Assembly: GCA_025141015.1 (NCBI GenBank) | Contig: CP081098.1 | Coordinates: 1,246,501 to 1,310,500, forward strand | DNA: 64,000 nucleotides | Direction: 5' to 3' | Origin: Rhodobacteraceae bacterium M382 | Lineage (GTDB): Bacteria > Pseudomonadota > Alphaproteobacteria > Rhodobacterales > Rhodobacteraceae | Notes under the pieces: generated by a model | Told to the model about the DNA's origin: nothing | Database searches by the model: none | Seen by the model: only the letters and a program-made list of their open reading frames with translations | Shown: piece by piece, positions 43,854 through 53,028 of the stretch | How the letters are laid out: the number at the start of each line of letters is the position of its first letter | Numbering within the stretch: the first letter of the stretch is position 1 | Made by a program: the position numbers and the translations under genes

Positions 43854-44534
43854 TCAGGGACGGCGAGGCATTGGGATCGGCAGGGGAGAAGACCCTGTCA
43901 GGATCGCAAGCGCAGGCTCTTGCATCAGTTGGACCAGCGGGTCGTCAGTACAACGCAATCCCCCGGTATATGTGCCATAGGCCGGCAGAATGACACGGGC
44001 CGTGTCCACCAGAAACGCGGGACGGGCGGTGCCGCGCAATTTTGCTTTGGGATGATAATGGCCAGAGACTTCGCCTTGCGCGTCCGGGTCGGCGATATGT
44101 CGAAACACCAAGGGTGCAAGCTTTAGGTCCTGAAGATGGGCCCCGCCAAGTTCAACTGGACCGGGGTCGTGATTGCCTTGGATCCAGATCCAACGCCGCC
44201 CTGCCTGTAAGCCGGTCAACTGCATCCGCGCCGTATCGGACAGAGACTGTGCCGACGCGAGATCATCAAAGCTGTCGCCTAGACACACCACTGTGGCAGC
44301 ATCGGTTTTGGTGATGTCCTGGGACAACCGGTCCAGAGTGTCACGGGTTTCATACGGCGGCAGAACCGGACCGCCGCGTCGGGCCAGGCGTTCCGCCTTT
44401 CCAAGGTGGAGGTCCGAGACGCACAGCAAACGCTGATCTGGCCACCACAAGGCACCAGTACCCAGGGCGCACAGGGGCACCCCAGCCAGAGAAAATTGAA
44501 TGCTGTTCTTGATGTGTTCCATTGTTCCAGTCAT
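43854..44534 (-). CDS. pdeM: Ligase-associated DNA damage response endonuclease PdeM
   Basis: 226 aa from ATG 44534; ATG 44522 or TTG 44558 are alternatives. It is a calcineurin-like phosphoesterase with SDLHLGKAERLARRG (metal site I), VVCLGDSFDDL (site II), WIQGNHDPGPV (site III) and SGHYHPKAKL (site IV). In many proteobacteria PdeM is encoded with a helicase, a ligase and an exonuclease as one DNA-repair unit. Here only the helicase is present, 28 bases upstream. The HLGKAERLARRG segment is characteristic of PdeM. The other two genes are not in this window. Confidence 0.88.
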   Translation of the reverse strand: MTGTMEHIKNSIQFSLAGVPLCALGTGALWWPDQRLLCVSDLHLGKAERLARRGGPVLPPYETRDTLDRLSQDITKTDAATVVCLGDSFDDLASAQSLSDTARMQLTGLQAGRRWIWIQGNHDPGPVELGGAHLQDLKLAPLVFRHIADPDAQGEVSGHYHPKAKLRGTARPAFLVDTARVILPAYGTYTGGLRCTDDPLVQLMQEPALAILTGSSPLPIPMPRRP

Positions 44535-44561
44535 GACCGAACCCCGGTTTGGCCGCAAGAG

Positions 44562-46979
44562 TCAAACCAGAAGATCCTTCAAGCCGGATTTTTGCATCAA
44601 TTCTTCGGCTTCCTGTGCCATCAATTGCTCGGCCCCGGTCGCTTTGATCGGAACCTTGCCGTGTTCCAGTAACAAGGGGGCCGCCAGCGGAGTGACGCGG
44701 GAAACCCGTTTGAGAGTGATGCGACCACCCAGCGTTTCGATCATTGATTCTATTCGACCGAAATCGACCAACCCGCTTAGGGCTTCGGTCCGGGTGATTG
44801 ACAGCATCAGGTGGTCGGGGTCGTATTTGTGCAGCGTGTCATACAGGATGTCCGACGAAAACGTCGCCTGGCGGCCAGATTTTCGTTGTCCGGCGATATT
44901 GCGTTCGATCAGCCCCGCAATGGTCGCACAATTGCGAAAGGTGCGTTTCATGACGGCGTTGCCGGCCAGCCAGCCGTCCAGCCCGTCGCGCAGGGCCTGG
45001 ATGTCAAACAGCGGCATTGGGTCGATCAGGCGGTCCAGCCCCCAGATGAGTGTGGCATAGTCGGTGGCGACAAATCCCAGCGGCCGCAGGCCCATTTCTT
45101 CCATGCGTTTGGTCAGGAGCAGCCCCAGGGTTTGCTGTGCATTGCGCCCTGCAAACCCGTAAACACAACAATGTTCGCGTCCGTTGTGCGGGAAGCTTTC
45201 GATCAGCAATTCACCAGTTCGCGGCAATTGGGAAACGGTTTGCTGCAAGGTCAACCATTGGCTGGTGTGGTCTGGCAGGTTGGGCCATTTCGACTGCGCC
45301 AGCAATTGCAGGATGCGGTCGCTCAGCTGCGTCGACGTGGCAAATTTGGTCCCGGAAAATACCGCGATCTTGGGCTTTTTATCGGCCCTGCGCGACACTT
45401 CGACGGTCATCTCCCGCAGCCCCTCATATCGCACCACACGCCCGCCGATCAGAAAGGTGTCCCCGGCGGTCAGAGAGGCGGCAAAGCCCTCTTCGACTTC
45501 GCCCAGGGGCTTGCCGCCCCGACTGTGTTTTAGCCGCACCTTGAGTGTGTCGATGTCCTGAATGGTGCCCAGGTTCATCCGCAGCCTTGCAGCGGCACGA
45601 GGGTCACGCAGCTGCCACGTCCCGTCCGGGCGTTGTTGCAGCCTGTTCCACTGATCATAGGCACGCAGGGCATATCCACCCGTGGCGCAGAAATCGAGGC
45701 AGGCGTCAAAGTCTTTGCGTTCCAGGTCGGCATACGCGCCAACTGTGGTGACTTCGCCAAACAAGGCGTCGGCGTCAAAGGGGCCGGCACAGGCGGCGAT
45801 CAGAATATGCTGGCACAACACATCCAGCGGACCCGGACCACGGGTGGCACCGTCCAGATCACCCGCCAGCACCGCTTCCAGCGCGGCACGGCATTCGACG
45901 ACTTCGAATCGGTTCGCGGGTACCAGCAGCGCCTTGGAGGGCGCGTTGTAGCGGTGGTTGGCCCGGCCTATGCGCTGAACCAGCCGTTTGACATTTTTGG
46001 GCGCACCAATCTGGATCACCAGATCCACATCGCCCCAATCGATCCCCAGGTCCAGGGAGCCGGTACAAACAATGGCCCGCAGATCGCCCCGGACCATCGC
46101 GGCTTCGACCCGGTCGCGTTGTACCCGGTCAAGGCTGCCATGATGGATCCCGATGGGCAGTGCGTTATCGTTGGCCAGCCAGAGGTTGTGAAAGAAGATT
46201 TCAGCCTGTGCGCGGGTATTGTGAAAAATCAGGGTCGTCTTGTGCTGCTGGATCTGTTCCATCACGGCCGGAATCGCATGGGCTGCACCGCCCCCGGCCC
46301 AGGGAGGGGCGGCGTCCGTTTCCAGCATGGCAATGTCGGGGGGCGGGCCTGGATCGGCCAGCAGGATGTTGCAGGGATCGGGGTGTCGCGCCAGATAGCT
46401 GGCGATCGCCTGAGGGTCATCAACCGTGGCCGACAGACCGACCCGGCGCAGGGTGGGGCAAAGAGCCTGTAGCCGCGACAGGGCCAGCATCAGCTGATCG
46501 CCTCGTTTGTTCTCGGCAAGCGCGTGCACCTCATCGACGATGATGCGCTCCAACCCCGCAAAGGTCCGGGCCGCGTCTTCGTAGGAAACCAGCAGTGCCA
46601 AACTTTCGGGCGTGGTCAGCAGTATATGTGGCGGATCGGCGCGTTGGCGTTTTTTGCGGCTGGACGGAGTATCCCCGGTACGGTCATCAATCCGAATTGG
46701 CAGCCCAATGTCCTCGACCGGGGCGCGCAGGTTGCGTTTGATGTCGGCGGCCAGGGCCTTGAGCGGCGAGACATACAGCGTGTGCAACCCCGTGTGTGTG
46801 CCATCGGCCAATTCGGCCAACGTGGGCAGAAACCCGGCCATCGTCTTGCCGCCGCCAGTTGGGGCAATCAAAAGGGTAGAGGGGTCAGTTGCCCGGTCTA
46901 GCATGGCAATCTGATGAGAATGCAGCGCCCATCCCTTGGAGCGGAACCAATCGTGAATCGGGGCGGGTAGGGTGGTCAT
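44562..46979 (-). CDS. Ligase-associated DNA damage response DEXH-box helicase (Lhr-type)
   Basis: 805 aa from ATG 46979. Walker A APTGGGKT lies at residues 39-46, the DEVH box in IIVDEVHALAENKRGDQL, motif III LRRVGLSATVDD, and helicase domain 2 has TLIFHNTRAQAEIF, VCTGSLDLGIDWGD and VQRIGRANHR. A long C-terminal region (about residues 400-805) matches the Lhr core with its winged-helix and beta-barrel domains. It unwinds 3'-tailed or forked DNA in the repair unit with PdeM. It begins 115 bases from the divergent DUF4405 gene. No ligase or exonuclease gene accompanies it. Confidence 0.93.
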   Translation of the reverse strand: MTTLPAPIHDWFRSKGWALHSHQIAMLDRATDPSTLLIAPTGGGKTMAGFLPTLAELADGTHTGLHTLYVSPLKALAADIKRNLRAPVEDIGLPIRIDDRTGDTPSSRKKRQRADPPHILLTTPESLALLVSYEDAARTFAGLERIIVDEVHALAENKRGDQLMLALSRLQALCPTLRRVGLSATVDDPQAIASYLARHPDPCNILLADPGPPPDIAMLETDAAPPWAGGGAAHAIPAVMEQIQQHKTTLIFHNTRAQAEIFFHNLWLANDNALPIGIHHGSLDRVQRDRVEAAMVRGDLRAIVCTGSLDLGIDWGDVDLVIQIGAPKNVKRLVQRIGRANHRYNAPSKALLVPANRFEVVECRAALEAVLAGDLDGATRGPGPLDVLCQHILIAACAGPFDADALFGEVTTVGAYADLERKDFDACLDFCATGGYALRAYDQWNRLQQRPDGTWQLRDPRAAARLRMNLGTIQDIDTLKVRLKHSRGGKPLGEVEEGFAASLTAGDTFLIGGRVVRYEGLREMTVEVSRRADKKPKIAVFSGTKFATSTQLSDRILQLLAQSKWPNLPDHTSQWLTLQQTVSQLPRTGELLIESFPHNGREHCCVYGFAGRNAQQTLGLLLTKRMEEMGLRPLGFVATDYATLIWGLDRLIDPMPLFDIQALRDGLDGWLAGNAVMKRTFRNCATIAGLIERNIAGQRKSGRQATFSSDILYDTLHKYDPDHLMLSITRTEALSGLVDFGRIESMIETLGGRITLKRVSRVTPLAAPLLLEHGKVPIKATGAEQLMAQEAEELMQKSGLKDLLV

Positions 46980-47093
46980 GACTCCAATCTAATCGGTTGC
47001 TGCAGATAGGGAAATTAATTTGCAAAAACCGCGACGGAAACCGTGATCATCGGCGTTTAGCGAATGTACAACATTTGATTTCAGGAGCAGATC

Positions 47094-47573
47094 ATGTCTT
47101 CGTTACGATCCTGGGCCACCCCTTTGACAATCGGTAGTTTTCTCATCATGGGGGCCACTGGCGTTCTGATGTTTTTCCACATTGAAACCGGATTGAACGG
47201 CTTTATCCATGAATGGGCCGGCTGGGCCATGGTGGCGGGCGTTGGAGCCCATCTGGCGATGAATTGGCGGGCCTTCAAAATCTATTTCAAACGACCGCTC
47301 GCCAAAGGGATCATGGGGGTGAGTGCCGTGGTGCTATTGGCATCTTTTGTGCCGGTTTCGAGCGGCGGAAGCCCGGTTCAGGTGGTAATGCAGGCGATTG
47401 GTCAGGCGGATGTGGAAACAGTGATCGCGTTGAGCGGGCAAGAGCTGGAAACGGGTCTGGCGCGGTTGGCCGACGCCGGATTCTCCACCCAGGCAGACAC
47501 ACGCGTCCAAGAGCTGACCGGTGGCGACCGCGGTCAACAGATGCAGATCATCGAGGTGCTGTTTTCCGAGTAG
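47094..47573 (+). CDS. DUF4405 family membrane protein
   Basis: 159 aa from ATG 47094 with AGGAG upstream. Two hydrophobic helices at residues 10-30 (PLTIGSFLIMGATGVLMFFHI) and 42-60 (GWAMVAGVGAHLAMNW) have His residues (FHIETG, HEWAG, AHLAMNW) that fit the DUF4405 haem-binding two-helix fragment related to cytochrome b subunits. A third helix VVLLASFVPVSSGG follows. The C-terminal 55 residues are soluble. Likely a cytochrome b-like subunit or partner, but no redox gene is beside it. The family is small and poorly known. The promoter spacer contains an AATGT-ACA-ACATT repeat at 47063-47075. Confidence 0.75.
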   Translation: MSSLRSWATPLTIGSFLIMGATGVLMFFHIETGLNGFIHEWAGWAMVAGVGAHLAMNWRAFKIYFKRPLAKGIMGVSAVVLLASFVPVSSGGSPVQVVMQAIGQADVETVIALSGQELETGLARLADAGFSTQADTRVQELTGGDRGQQMQIIEVLFSE

Positions 47574-47594
47574 AGATCTGGGGGCTTAGGCCCC

Positions 47595-48902
47595 TTATTT
47601 GACGATGTCTTCGTCTTTGACGAACATGTTCGCCCATGCACGATCGATAAGGTCGGGGTTCATTTGGTTGGGTATACCTTCAAATTCGCAAATTGAAATC
47701 ATCTGATCGATCAGGAAGATCGGCTGATAGTTTGCATAAATGTTGTCAATGGTCGGGTATTTCTTCTTTAGGAGATGCACCAATGTCGCTTCGTCCAAGG
47801 GGACGCCCTTTTTGCGCGCGACCAGGGCAAAGATCTTGAGAAAGTTTTCCTGGCTGGGGCCGTCGATCTTGATCTTGAAGAAGATCCGGCGCAACGCGGC
47901 CTGGTCAAAAATCTTGTTGGGGTGAAAGTTGGTAGAGAAAATCACCAGCGTATCAAAGGGAACTTCGAATTTTTCACCCGATTGCAGTCCCAGGATGTCT
48001 TTGCTTTCTTCCAGCGGAACAATCCACCGGTTGATCAGTGCCTGGGGTGGCTCGGCCTGACGACCGAGGTCATCCACGATAAAGATGCCCCCTGTTGATT
48101 TCAGCTGGAGCGGTGCCTGATACGTTCGGGCAGTTGGGTTATACACTAGATCCAGCATCGACAATGACAGCTCACCGCCGGTGATCACCGTGGGGCGTTC
48201 ACATTTCACGTACCGGGTGTCGAACCGCTTGCGACGACGAAGTTGGGTCGGATCGTCGGCCTCTTCTTCGATGGCGGTATGGACGATCGGGTCATAGACG
48301 GTGATCACCTGACCTGCGTATTCGATGGCGCGGGGCACATAGACAAAGTCGCCCAAAGCATCGCGAATGCCATTGGAGATCGAAGATTTGCCATTTCCGG
48401 GCGGGCCATACATCAAGATCGAACGGCCGGCGCTGACTGCGGGGCCTAGGTGATCCAGCAGGCTGTTGGGCAGCACCAGATGCCCCATGGCATTGTTCAA
48501 TTGTGCCCGGCTGACCTGGATATTGCGAATTGACTGGCGTTTAACCTGTTCGCGGTAGACCTCCAGCGGCACCGGCATGGCTCCGAAATACTCGGATTGA
48601 CCCAACGCATCCAGCGCGCGGGCCTTGCCGACGTCGGTCAATTGATAACCCATCTCGTTCCCGGAGGTGGCGCTGAGTGTGCCAGTGGCTTCGAGAAGCT
48701 TCTGGCTGCGGGCCAGATCGACGAGCTCCTGTGTAACCGGAATTGGCAAACAGATTGCGCTGGCGATTTCGGAAACCAGATCCAGATTCTTGCGGAAAAT
48801 AGTTTTCAGCAGAATGTCCCGCATCATCACAATGGGCAATTGCATCTGGCTCAGACCCTTGGGGGGGGGGGGCTCCATTACGGGGGATGCTTGCATATTC
48901 AT
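47595..48902 (-). CDS. AAA ATPase beside the Tad pilus locus
   Basis: 435 aa from ATG 48902; ATG 48845 is another possible start and neither has a strong ribosome site. Walker A GPPGNGKSS is near residue 163-171 and Walker B is GGIFIVDDLGR. A central VYDPIVHTAIEEEADD region and a C-terminal FSTNFHPNKIFDQAALRRIFFKIK (sensor and arginine region) mark an AAA+ or ATPase of unknown activity. The N-terminus has a winged-helix feel (LVSEIASAICLPIPVTQELVDL). Twelve cytosines encode Pro10-Pro13 near the start. It is the last gene of the minus-strand Tad run, 178 bases after cpaA. I do not know a named role for it. Confidence 0.8.
   Translation of the reverse strand: MNMQASPVMEPPPPKGLSQMQLPIVMMRDILLKTIFRKNLDLVSEIASAICLPIPVTQELVDLARSQKLLEATGTLSATSGNEMGYQLTDVGKARALDALGQSEYFGAMPVPLEVYREQVKRQSIRNIQVSRAQLNNAMGHLVLPNSLLDHLGPAVSAGRSILMYGPPGNGKSSISNGIRDALGDFVYVPRAIEYAGQVITVYDPIVHTAIEEEADDPTQLRRRKRFDTRYVKCERPTVITGGELSLSMLDLVYNPTARTYQAPLQLKSTGGIFIVDDLGRQAEPPQALINRWIVPLEESKDILGLQSGEKFEVPFDTLVIFSTNFHPNKIFDQAALRRIFFKIKIDGPSQENFLKIFALVARKKGVPLDEATLVHLLKKKYPTIDNIYANYQPIFLIDQMISICEFEGIPNQMNPDLIDRAWANMFVKDEDIVK
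48861..48872 (-). repeat. Homopolymer tract of 12 C (coding strand) in the AAA ATPase gene
   Basis: Twelve consecutive G on the plus strand encode four consecutive Pro codons of the ATPase if translation starts at ATG 48902. Gain or loss of one base would shift the frame after residue 13. If the real start is ATG 48845, the tract lies in the untranslated leader instead. Confidence 0.95.
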
Positions 48903-49080
48903 GGCGGGGGTCGATCTCTTGCAACAGGAAGGCGGACGTATCCACGGTTGCAGTGATCATGCAGGGGCAGTGTGGCAAGAGATGGGCAGAAGTCGGGGCG
49001 TGACGTGGCAATGGGGACTGATCTTTTGCCGCGTGTTTCAAGGGCCAAGGTGCCAAGGCGTTTACAAACGTCTTCCCTGG

Positions 49081-49575
49081 TCAACTTCCAAACTGGGTTC
49101 CCAGGATGAGATAAAGCGCCAGGGTTCCACCAAGGCTGAGCCCCATGGGAAACTTCCACCCCATGTCCCAGCTTTGCCAGTTGGGAGCGATTTGGCGGAG
49201 CGGCGTGTATTTGACCAGCCGATGGGTCACAAATGCGGCAAGCAGGTTGGCGGCAAACAGAGCCAACAGCAGCCGCAGATCGCCCGGCGCAATCAGCGGT
49301 GCCGCAGCTGCGGCGAATTTGGCATCACCGGCACCAATGGCCCCTCCGGCATTCAAAAGAATGCCAATGATCAACACGACAATCATTTGCAGAACCCGTG
49401 CGCCGTATACCGGCAGCGGCAGGACAAAAAGCCCGACAATCAGGAAAATGCCAGCCAGGACCAGAACGGCCTGATTTGTGATCCGCATTTCGCGCAGGTC
49501 GGTAAAGGCCACGTAAAAGCAGATCGGCAGCACAAATGGCAGGAACCACCAGGCCTCAGATGTCGTCAACGCCAT
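49081..49575 (-). CDS. cpaA: Prepilin peptidase CpaA/TadV
   Basis: 164 aa with six hydrophobic stretches. The two catalytic aspartates of type IV prepilin peptidases are present: Asp26 in FTDLREMRITNQ and Asp84 in GAIGAGDAKF. It is a small one-domain form lacking the cytoplasmic methylase region, as in Tad/Flp systems. It cleaves Flp and pseudopilin leaders after the conserved glycine. It is 5 bases beyond the stop of the first TPR lipoprotein gene in transcription order. It is complete. Confidence 0.92.
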   Translation of the reverse strand: MALTTSEAWWFLPFVLPICFYVAFTDLREMRITNQAVLVLAGIFLIVGLFVLPLPVYGARVLQMIVVLIIGILLNAGGAIGAGDAKFAAAAAPLIAPGDLRLLLALFAANLLAAFVTHRLVKYTPLRQIAPNWQSWDMGWKFPMGLSLGGTLALYLILGTQFGS

Positions 49576-49580
49576 CGGGA

Positions 49581-50429
49581 TCAGCCAGCGTCGAGAGCGC
49601 GCAGGCTGCGAACCGCTTCTTCAAAGTGCTGCGGGTGGGTGCCGATGGCTTCGCGCAACAGACCTTTGCCGGTTGTGATGTCCCCCTGTTTGACGGCGGA
49701 CAAAGCCAGGGTGTGCAACAATTGCGCCCGTTCGATCTGATCCATTGGGATCACGGGAAGAGTGTAATTTCGTTGGGCACCACGGGCCAGAACAAGGTTG
49801 TTCTTGGCCGTGAACAGGCTTTGATCCTGGCGGATGGCCTCGCCAAACAGGCGTTCGGCGTCCGTATAGTCGCCCCGCGTCAGCTTGGAATAGCCCCAAT
49901 TGTTCATTACACCTGCTGGGCGTGTGGTCAGGCCAACCGCGATTTCGTAAAAGCTGTCGGCCCGTTTCCATTCCCGGTTGGCATCGGCGACCATGGCCTC
50001 CAGCCGGTAACGTTTGAAGGTCTCGTGGGTGGGGGGCACCTGGTCCAATGTTTTTTCCGCGTCGTCCCAATCCCCATTCCGGATCAGGGCGTCTGCATAG
50101 TCAACGCTATCATCTGGTGTGGCACCGTCCATTCGGGTCACTTTGGACCAGGCCGATACGGCTTCGGTGTGTCGTTTGGCGCGGACCAGGGATTTTCCCA
50201 ACCCTCGTTGCAGGTCGATACGACCTGGGCTGGATTTGGTCGCCCGAGCAAAATAGTCCACCGCCTCATTTGGGTCGGCGACGGTCAGCATCACGTCATT
50301 CAGGTTGGTTTCATCAATGACGTTTACATCCTGCAAGGCGCGTTCAACGGCCTCTTCTCCCTTGTCGGCACATGCAGACAAGGTCATGGCACACGCCAGA
50401 CATGTGGATACCAGAATAGAGTGGCGCAT
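49581..50429 (-). CDS. TadD-like TPR lipoprotein
   Basis: 282 aa from ATG 50429. A lipoprotein signal peptide ends with MTLSAC, so it is anchored by Cys20. TPR units follow: DPNEAVDYFARATKSSPGRI, ALIRNGDWDDAEKTLDQVPP, GVMNNWGYSKLTRGDYTDAERLF and AQLLHTLALSAVKQGDI. TadD in other Tad systems is an outer-membrane pilotin-like lipoprotein. The last part (SLRALDAG) is variable. Next upstream gene is another TPR lipoprotein. Confidence 0.8.
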   Translation of the reverse strand: MRHSILVSTCLACAMTLSACADKGEEAVERALQDVNVIDETNLNDVMLTVADPNEAVDYFARATKSSPGRIDLQRGLGKSLVRAKRHTEAVSAWSKVTRMDGATPDDSVDYADALIRNGDWDDAEKTLDQVPPTHETFKRYRLEAMVADANREWKRADSFYEIAVGLTTRPAGVMNNWGYSKLTRGDYTDAERLFGEAIRQDQSLFTAKNNLVLARGAQRNYTLPVIPMDQIERAQLLHTLALSAVKQGDITTGKGLLREAIGTHPQHFEEAVRSLRALDAG

Positions 50430-50459
50430 TTTTGCGTCCTTTACTGCTCTTGCCTCTCG

Positions 50460-51062
50460 TCACTGGCTTTTTCGAATCAGGAAATCGCTGTTTCCCCGAT
50501 GCACCAGCTTGTAATCTTTTTGTTGTCCACCAGTATTATCAGGATTTTCCAATTTTGCGAGCGTTAAGCGCAAATTCTCGCGGATTGAGTCACTTTCGCC
50601 ATTGTCCAATGCATAGGCCTTGCGAAAAATCTGTTCCGCTTCGGCGATTTTTCCGCGCTCCATCAGGACAACCCCCAGATTGTTCCAGGCACCTGGCCAT
50701 TCGGGCGCGGCAACAACGGCACGTCGCAGCAGGTCTTCGGCCTGTCCCAGACGGCCCAACCCCAGATTGGCCGACCCCATGCCAGTCAGGATTTCCGGCG
50801 TCGATCCCTGTACCAATGCGGCGCGGGTAAAGGCGTCTATGGCAAGCTCATACTGCCCGGCCGCCATCAACCGATGGCCGACGTCTGTGCCGTCGACAGC
50901 CTCCTTGGAGAGATCGACACCGGGGGCATAGGGGCCATTTTCGGCCTGTGACAACGACCCGGAATCACAACCAGCCACCAAAGCAAGAGCAATGGTGGCT
51001 GCCAAATATTTGCGCGTGATCGCGGGGATCGCCCACTGTCGGGCGTGTCCCGAATACGTCAT
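50460..51062 (-). CDS. Second TPR lipoprotein of the Tad locus
   Basis: 200 aa from ATG 51062. A membrane-type signal peptide ends in ALALVAGC (lipobox LVAGC), acylated at the Cys. TPR motifs: GQYELAIDAFTRAALVQGST, LGLGRLGQAEDLLRRAVVAA, and AWNNLGVVLMERGKIAEAEQ. It is very similar in plan to its neighbour, suggesting divergence after duplication or a two-subunit pilotin. It starts 4 bases after the tadC stop and ends 30 bases before the next TPR gene. Whether it is TadD or TadD-like cannot be decided. Confidence 0.78.
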   Translation of the reverse strand: MTYSGHARQWAIPAITRKYLAATIALALVAGCDSGSLSQAENGPYAPGVDLSKEAVDGTDVGHRLMAAGQYELAIDAFTRAALVQGSTPEILTGMGSANLGLGRLGQAEDLLRRAVVAAPEWPGAWNNLGVVLMERGKIAEAEQIFRKAYALDNGESDSIRENLRLTLAKLENPDNTGGQQKDYKLVHRGNSDFLIRKSQ

Positions 51063-51065
51063 CTG

Positions 51066-52046
51066 TTAATTGCTCATGTTGCCCAGGTTCGCGATGCCGT
51101 TTGCCGAAGGACCAACCAGAATGATCAGCAAGGGCGGAACCGTCAGCATCATTGTGGCAAGGGTCATTTTGGTTGGCAACTTGTTTGCGGCCTCTTCGGC
51201 CCGCATCACGCGTTTGTCACGCATTTCCCCGGCGTAAATCCGCAGTGCGTCGGCTATCGAAGTCCCAAAGGCTGCCGATTGGATCATCACTGTTACAAAG
51301 GATGAAATGTCTGTCACGCCGCAACGGGTGCCCATGTCGCGCAGAACCTTGTCCTTGTCTTTGCCTGCTTTCATTTCGTAGGCGACGATTTCGAATTCGT
51401 CGGCCAACGAGGGATAAGAGGCCCGGAGTTCCTTGGCGACGCGCACAATGGATTGGTCCAGAGATTGACCGGCCTCTACACAGACCAGCATCATATCCAG
51501 GGAATCAGGAAAACCCGAAGTGATCTCTTCCTTGCGCGCTTCACCGCGACGCGTGACCCAATATTTTGGCAACATGTATCCCGCACCGCCAGGGCCAAGC
51601 ACATACATCAGCTTGTCTTGGGTGGTCATATCGTCACCGGCACCCATCGCAAACACATAGGCCAGCCCGAGCACCAGCCCCAGGATCCCGAGGGCGAATT
51701 GAGCAAAGTGGAAAAACCGCACTGCATCTTTGGATTGATACCCGGCCTGGCGCAGCTTGAGCTGAACAGCAGACAATTCGTCGGCGTCCTGTGGTTCCAG
51801 AAAAGTCGCGAACTTTTGCAATTGTTCATTGCGACCGCCCTGACGCAAGCGTTCCTTTTGCGGTTTTGCCTGTGTGTCGGGGTTGATATTCTTCTTGAGC
51901 TTCTTCAGCGGGTCTTCGGGCTGGTTCAGCAACAACAAAACGGCGACCAGCACCATGAACAGCCCCAGCACTCCAACTACAATCAGGGGACCAAAGTCGC
52001 CCAATTGACTGGTAATCAGGTCGTTGATGGCATTCAGAAATTCCAT
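51066..52046 (-). CDS. tadC: Tad inner-membrane platform protein TadC
   Basis: 326 aa from ATG 52046. Hydrophobic helices at the N-terminus (FGPLIVVGVLGLFMVLVAVLLL) and the C-terminus (LPTKMTLATMMLTVPPLLIIL), with the T2SF/GspF domain between: SGFPDSLDMMLVCVEAGQSL, AFEIVAYEMKAGKDKDKVL (approximate), and TVMIQSAAFGTSIADALRI. TadB and TadC form the polytopic platform on which the pilus is assembled, moved by CpaF. The tadB start lies directly upstream of it. Confidence 0.9.
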   Translation of the reverse strand: MEFLNAINDLITSQLGDFGPLIVVGVLGLFMVLVAVLLLLNQPEDPLKKLKKNINPDTQAKPQKERLRQGGRNEQLQKFATFLEPQDADELSAVQLKLRQAGYQSKDAVRFFHFAQFALGILGLVLGLAYVFAMGAGDDMTTQDKLMYVLGPGGAGYMLPKYWVTRRGEARKEEITSGFPDSLDMMLVCVEAGQSLDQSIVRVAKELRASYPSLADEFEIVAYEMKAGKDKDKVLRDMGTRCGVTDISSFVTVMIQSAAFGTSIADALRIYAGEMRDKRVMRAEEAANKLPTKMTLATMMLTVPPLLIILVGPSANGIANLGNMSN

Positions 52047-52059
52047 GATGTGCCTCTCA

Positions 52060-53028
52060 TTATACCTTGATGTTGGTCAAAGTGCGCATAACGAACAGAT
52101 TGGCCGTCAGCAGGATGCCCACAACAAAGCAGGCAGGAATGAAATACGGGTGATCCAGCACTTCGTCGTAATAGTTCGGATCCTGTACCAGAATTACGAT
52201 CAGTGACAGCAAGGGAAAGGCGGACAGGAATTTTCCGGACCATTGTGCTTCGGCCGTAATCGCCTTGACCCTGCGGAACAGGCGGAACCGGGCCCGGATC
52301 ACTTTGGACAAACCGTCCAGAACCTCGGCGAGGTTACCACCGGATTGCTGCTGGATCGTCACGGCAACCGAAAGGAACCGCAAATCCTGCATGTCCAGAC
52401 GTTCTGCCATTTCTTTCAGCGCTTCGCCCACGTCGCGGCCATAGGCGCTTTCATCCGCGATCATGCCGAATTCGGTGGCCAGCGGGTCCTCGGCTTCCTT
52501 GGCAACGATCTGGATGGCCGAGGAGAAAGGATGTCCAACCCGCAGCGATCGCACCATCAATTCCACGGCGTCGGGCAGTTGTTCTTCGAGCATGGCCATG
52601 CGTTTCTTGGCCTTGCTGTTGATCCAGAAATACACAGCGCCAATACCGATCCCGACAGAGGCCACGATCCGGATTGGAGTTTCGGTTTGAGTGCCGATGC
52701 TGAGACCGATGAAGGCCAGAACCGACAGGCCGGCCATGATCATGATCAGCTGTTTGGGCGTAAAGGCAATGGCCGCCTTTTGCGCCTTTTCCGCCAACAG
52801 GGAATACAGCGGAATGGACTGGAATTTCATGTGCTGCTGCATTTCTTTGCGCAGCTGTTCCAGGACCTGTTCGCGCCCGGTACCCTTGTCCAACATTTCC
52901 AGGCGGCGATTGACTTTGCTGTTGAGGCTGATGGATTTGCCAAAGGCCACCAGATACAGGCCTTCGACCAGTACCAGAACGCCGACAAAGATCAGGCCAT
53001 AGATGACCGGTTCCGCACTAAGTTGCAT
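52060..53028 (-). CDS. tadB: Tad inner-membrane platform protein TadB
   Basis: 322 aa from ATG 53028, which overlaps the cpaF stop as TAATG. Helices at the N-terminus (PVIYGLIFVGVLVLVEGLYLV), the middle (IRIVASVGIGIGAVYFW) and the C-terminus (LLSLIVILVQDPNYYDEVL and ACFVVGILLTANLFV) bracket the T2SF domain (QLPDAVELMVRSLRVGHPFSSA and FLSVAVTIQQQSGGNLAEVLD). It is the paralogue of TadC. It is translationally coupled to cpaF, the usual order in Tad clusters. Confidence 0.92.
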   Translation of the reverse strand: MQLSAEPVIYGLIFVGVLVLVEGLYLVAFGKSISLNSKVNRRLEMLDKGTGREQVLEQLRKEMQQHMKFQSIPLYSLLAEKAQKAAIAFTPKQLIMIMAGLSVLAFIGLSIGTQTETPIRIVASVGIGIGAVYFWINSKAKKRMAMLEEQLPDAVELMVRSLRVGHPFSSAIQIVAKEAEDPLATEFGMIADESAYGRDVGEALKEMAERLDMQDLRFLSVAVTIQQQSGGNLAEVLDGLSKVIRARFRLFRRVKAITAEAQWSGKFLSAFPLLSLIVILVQDPNYYDEVLDHPYFIPACFVVGILLTANLFVMRTLTNIKV

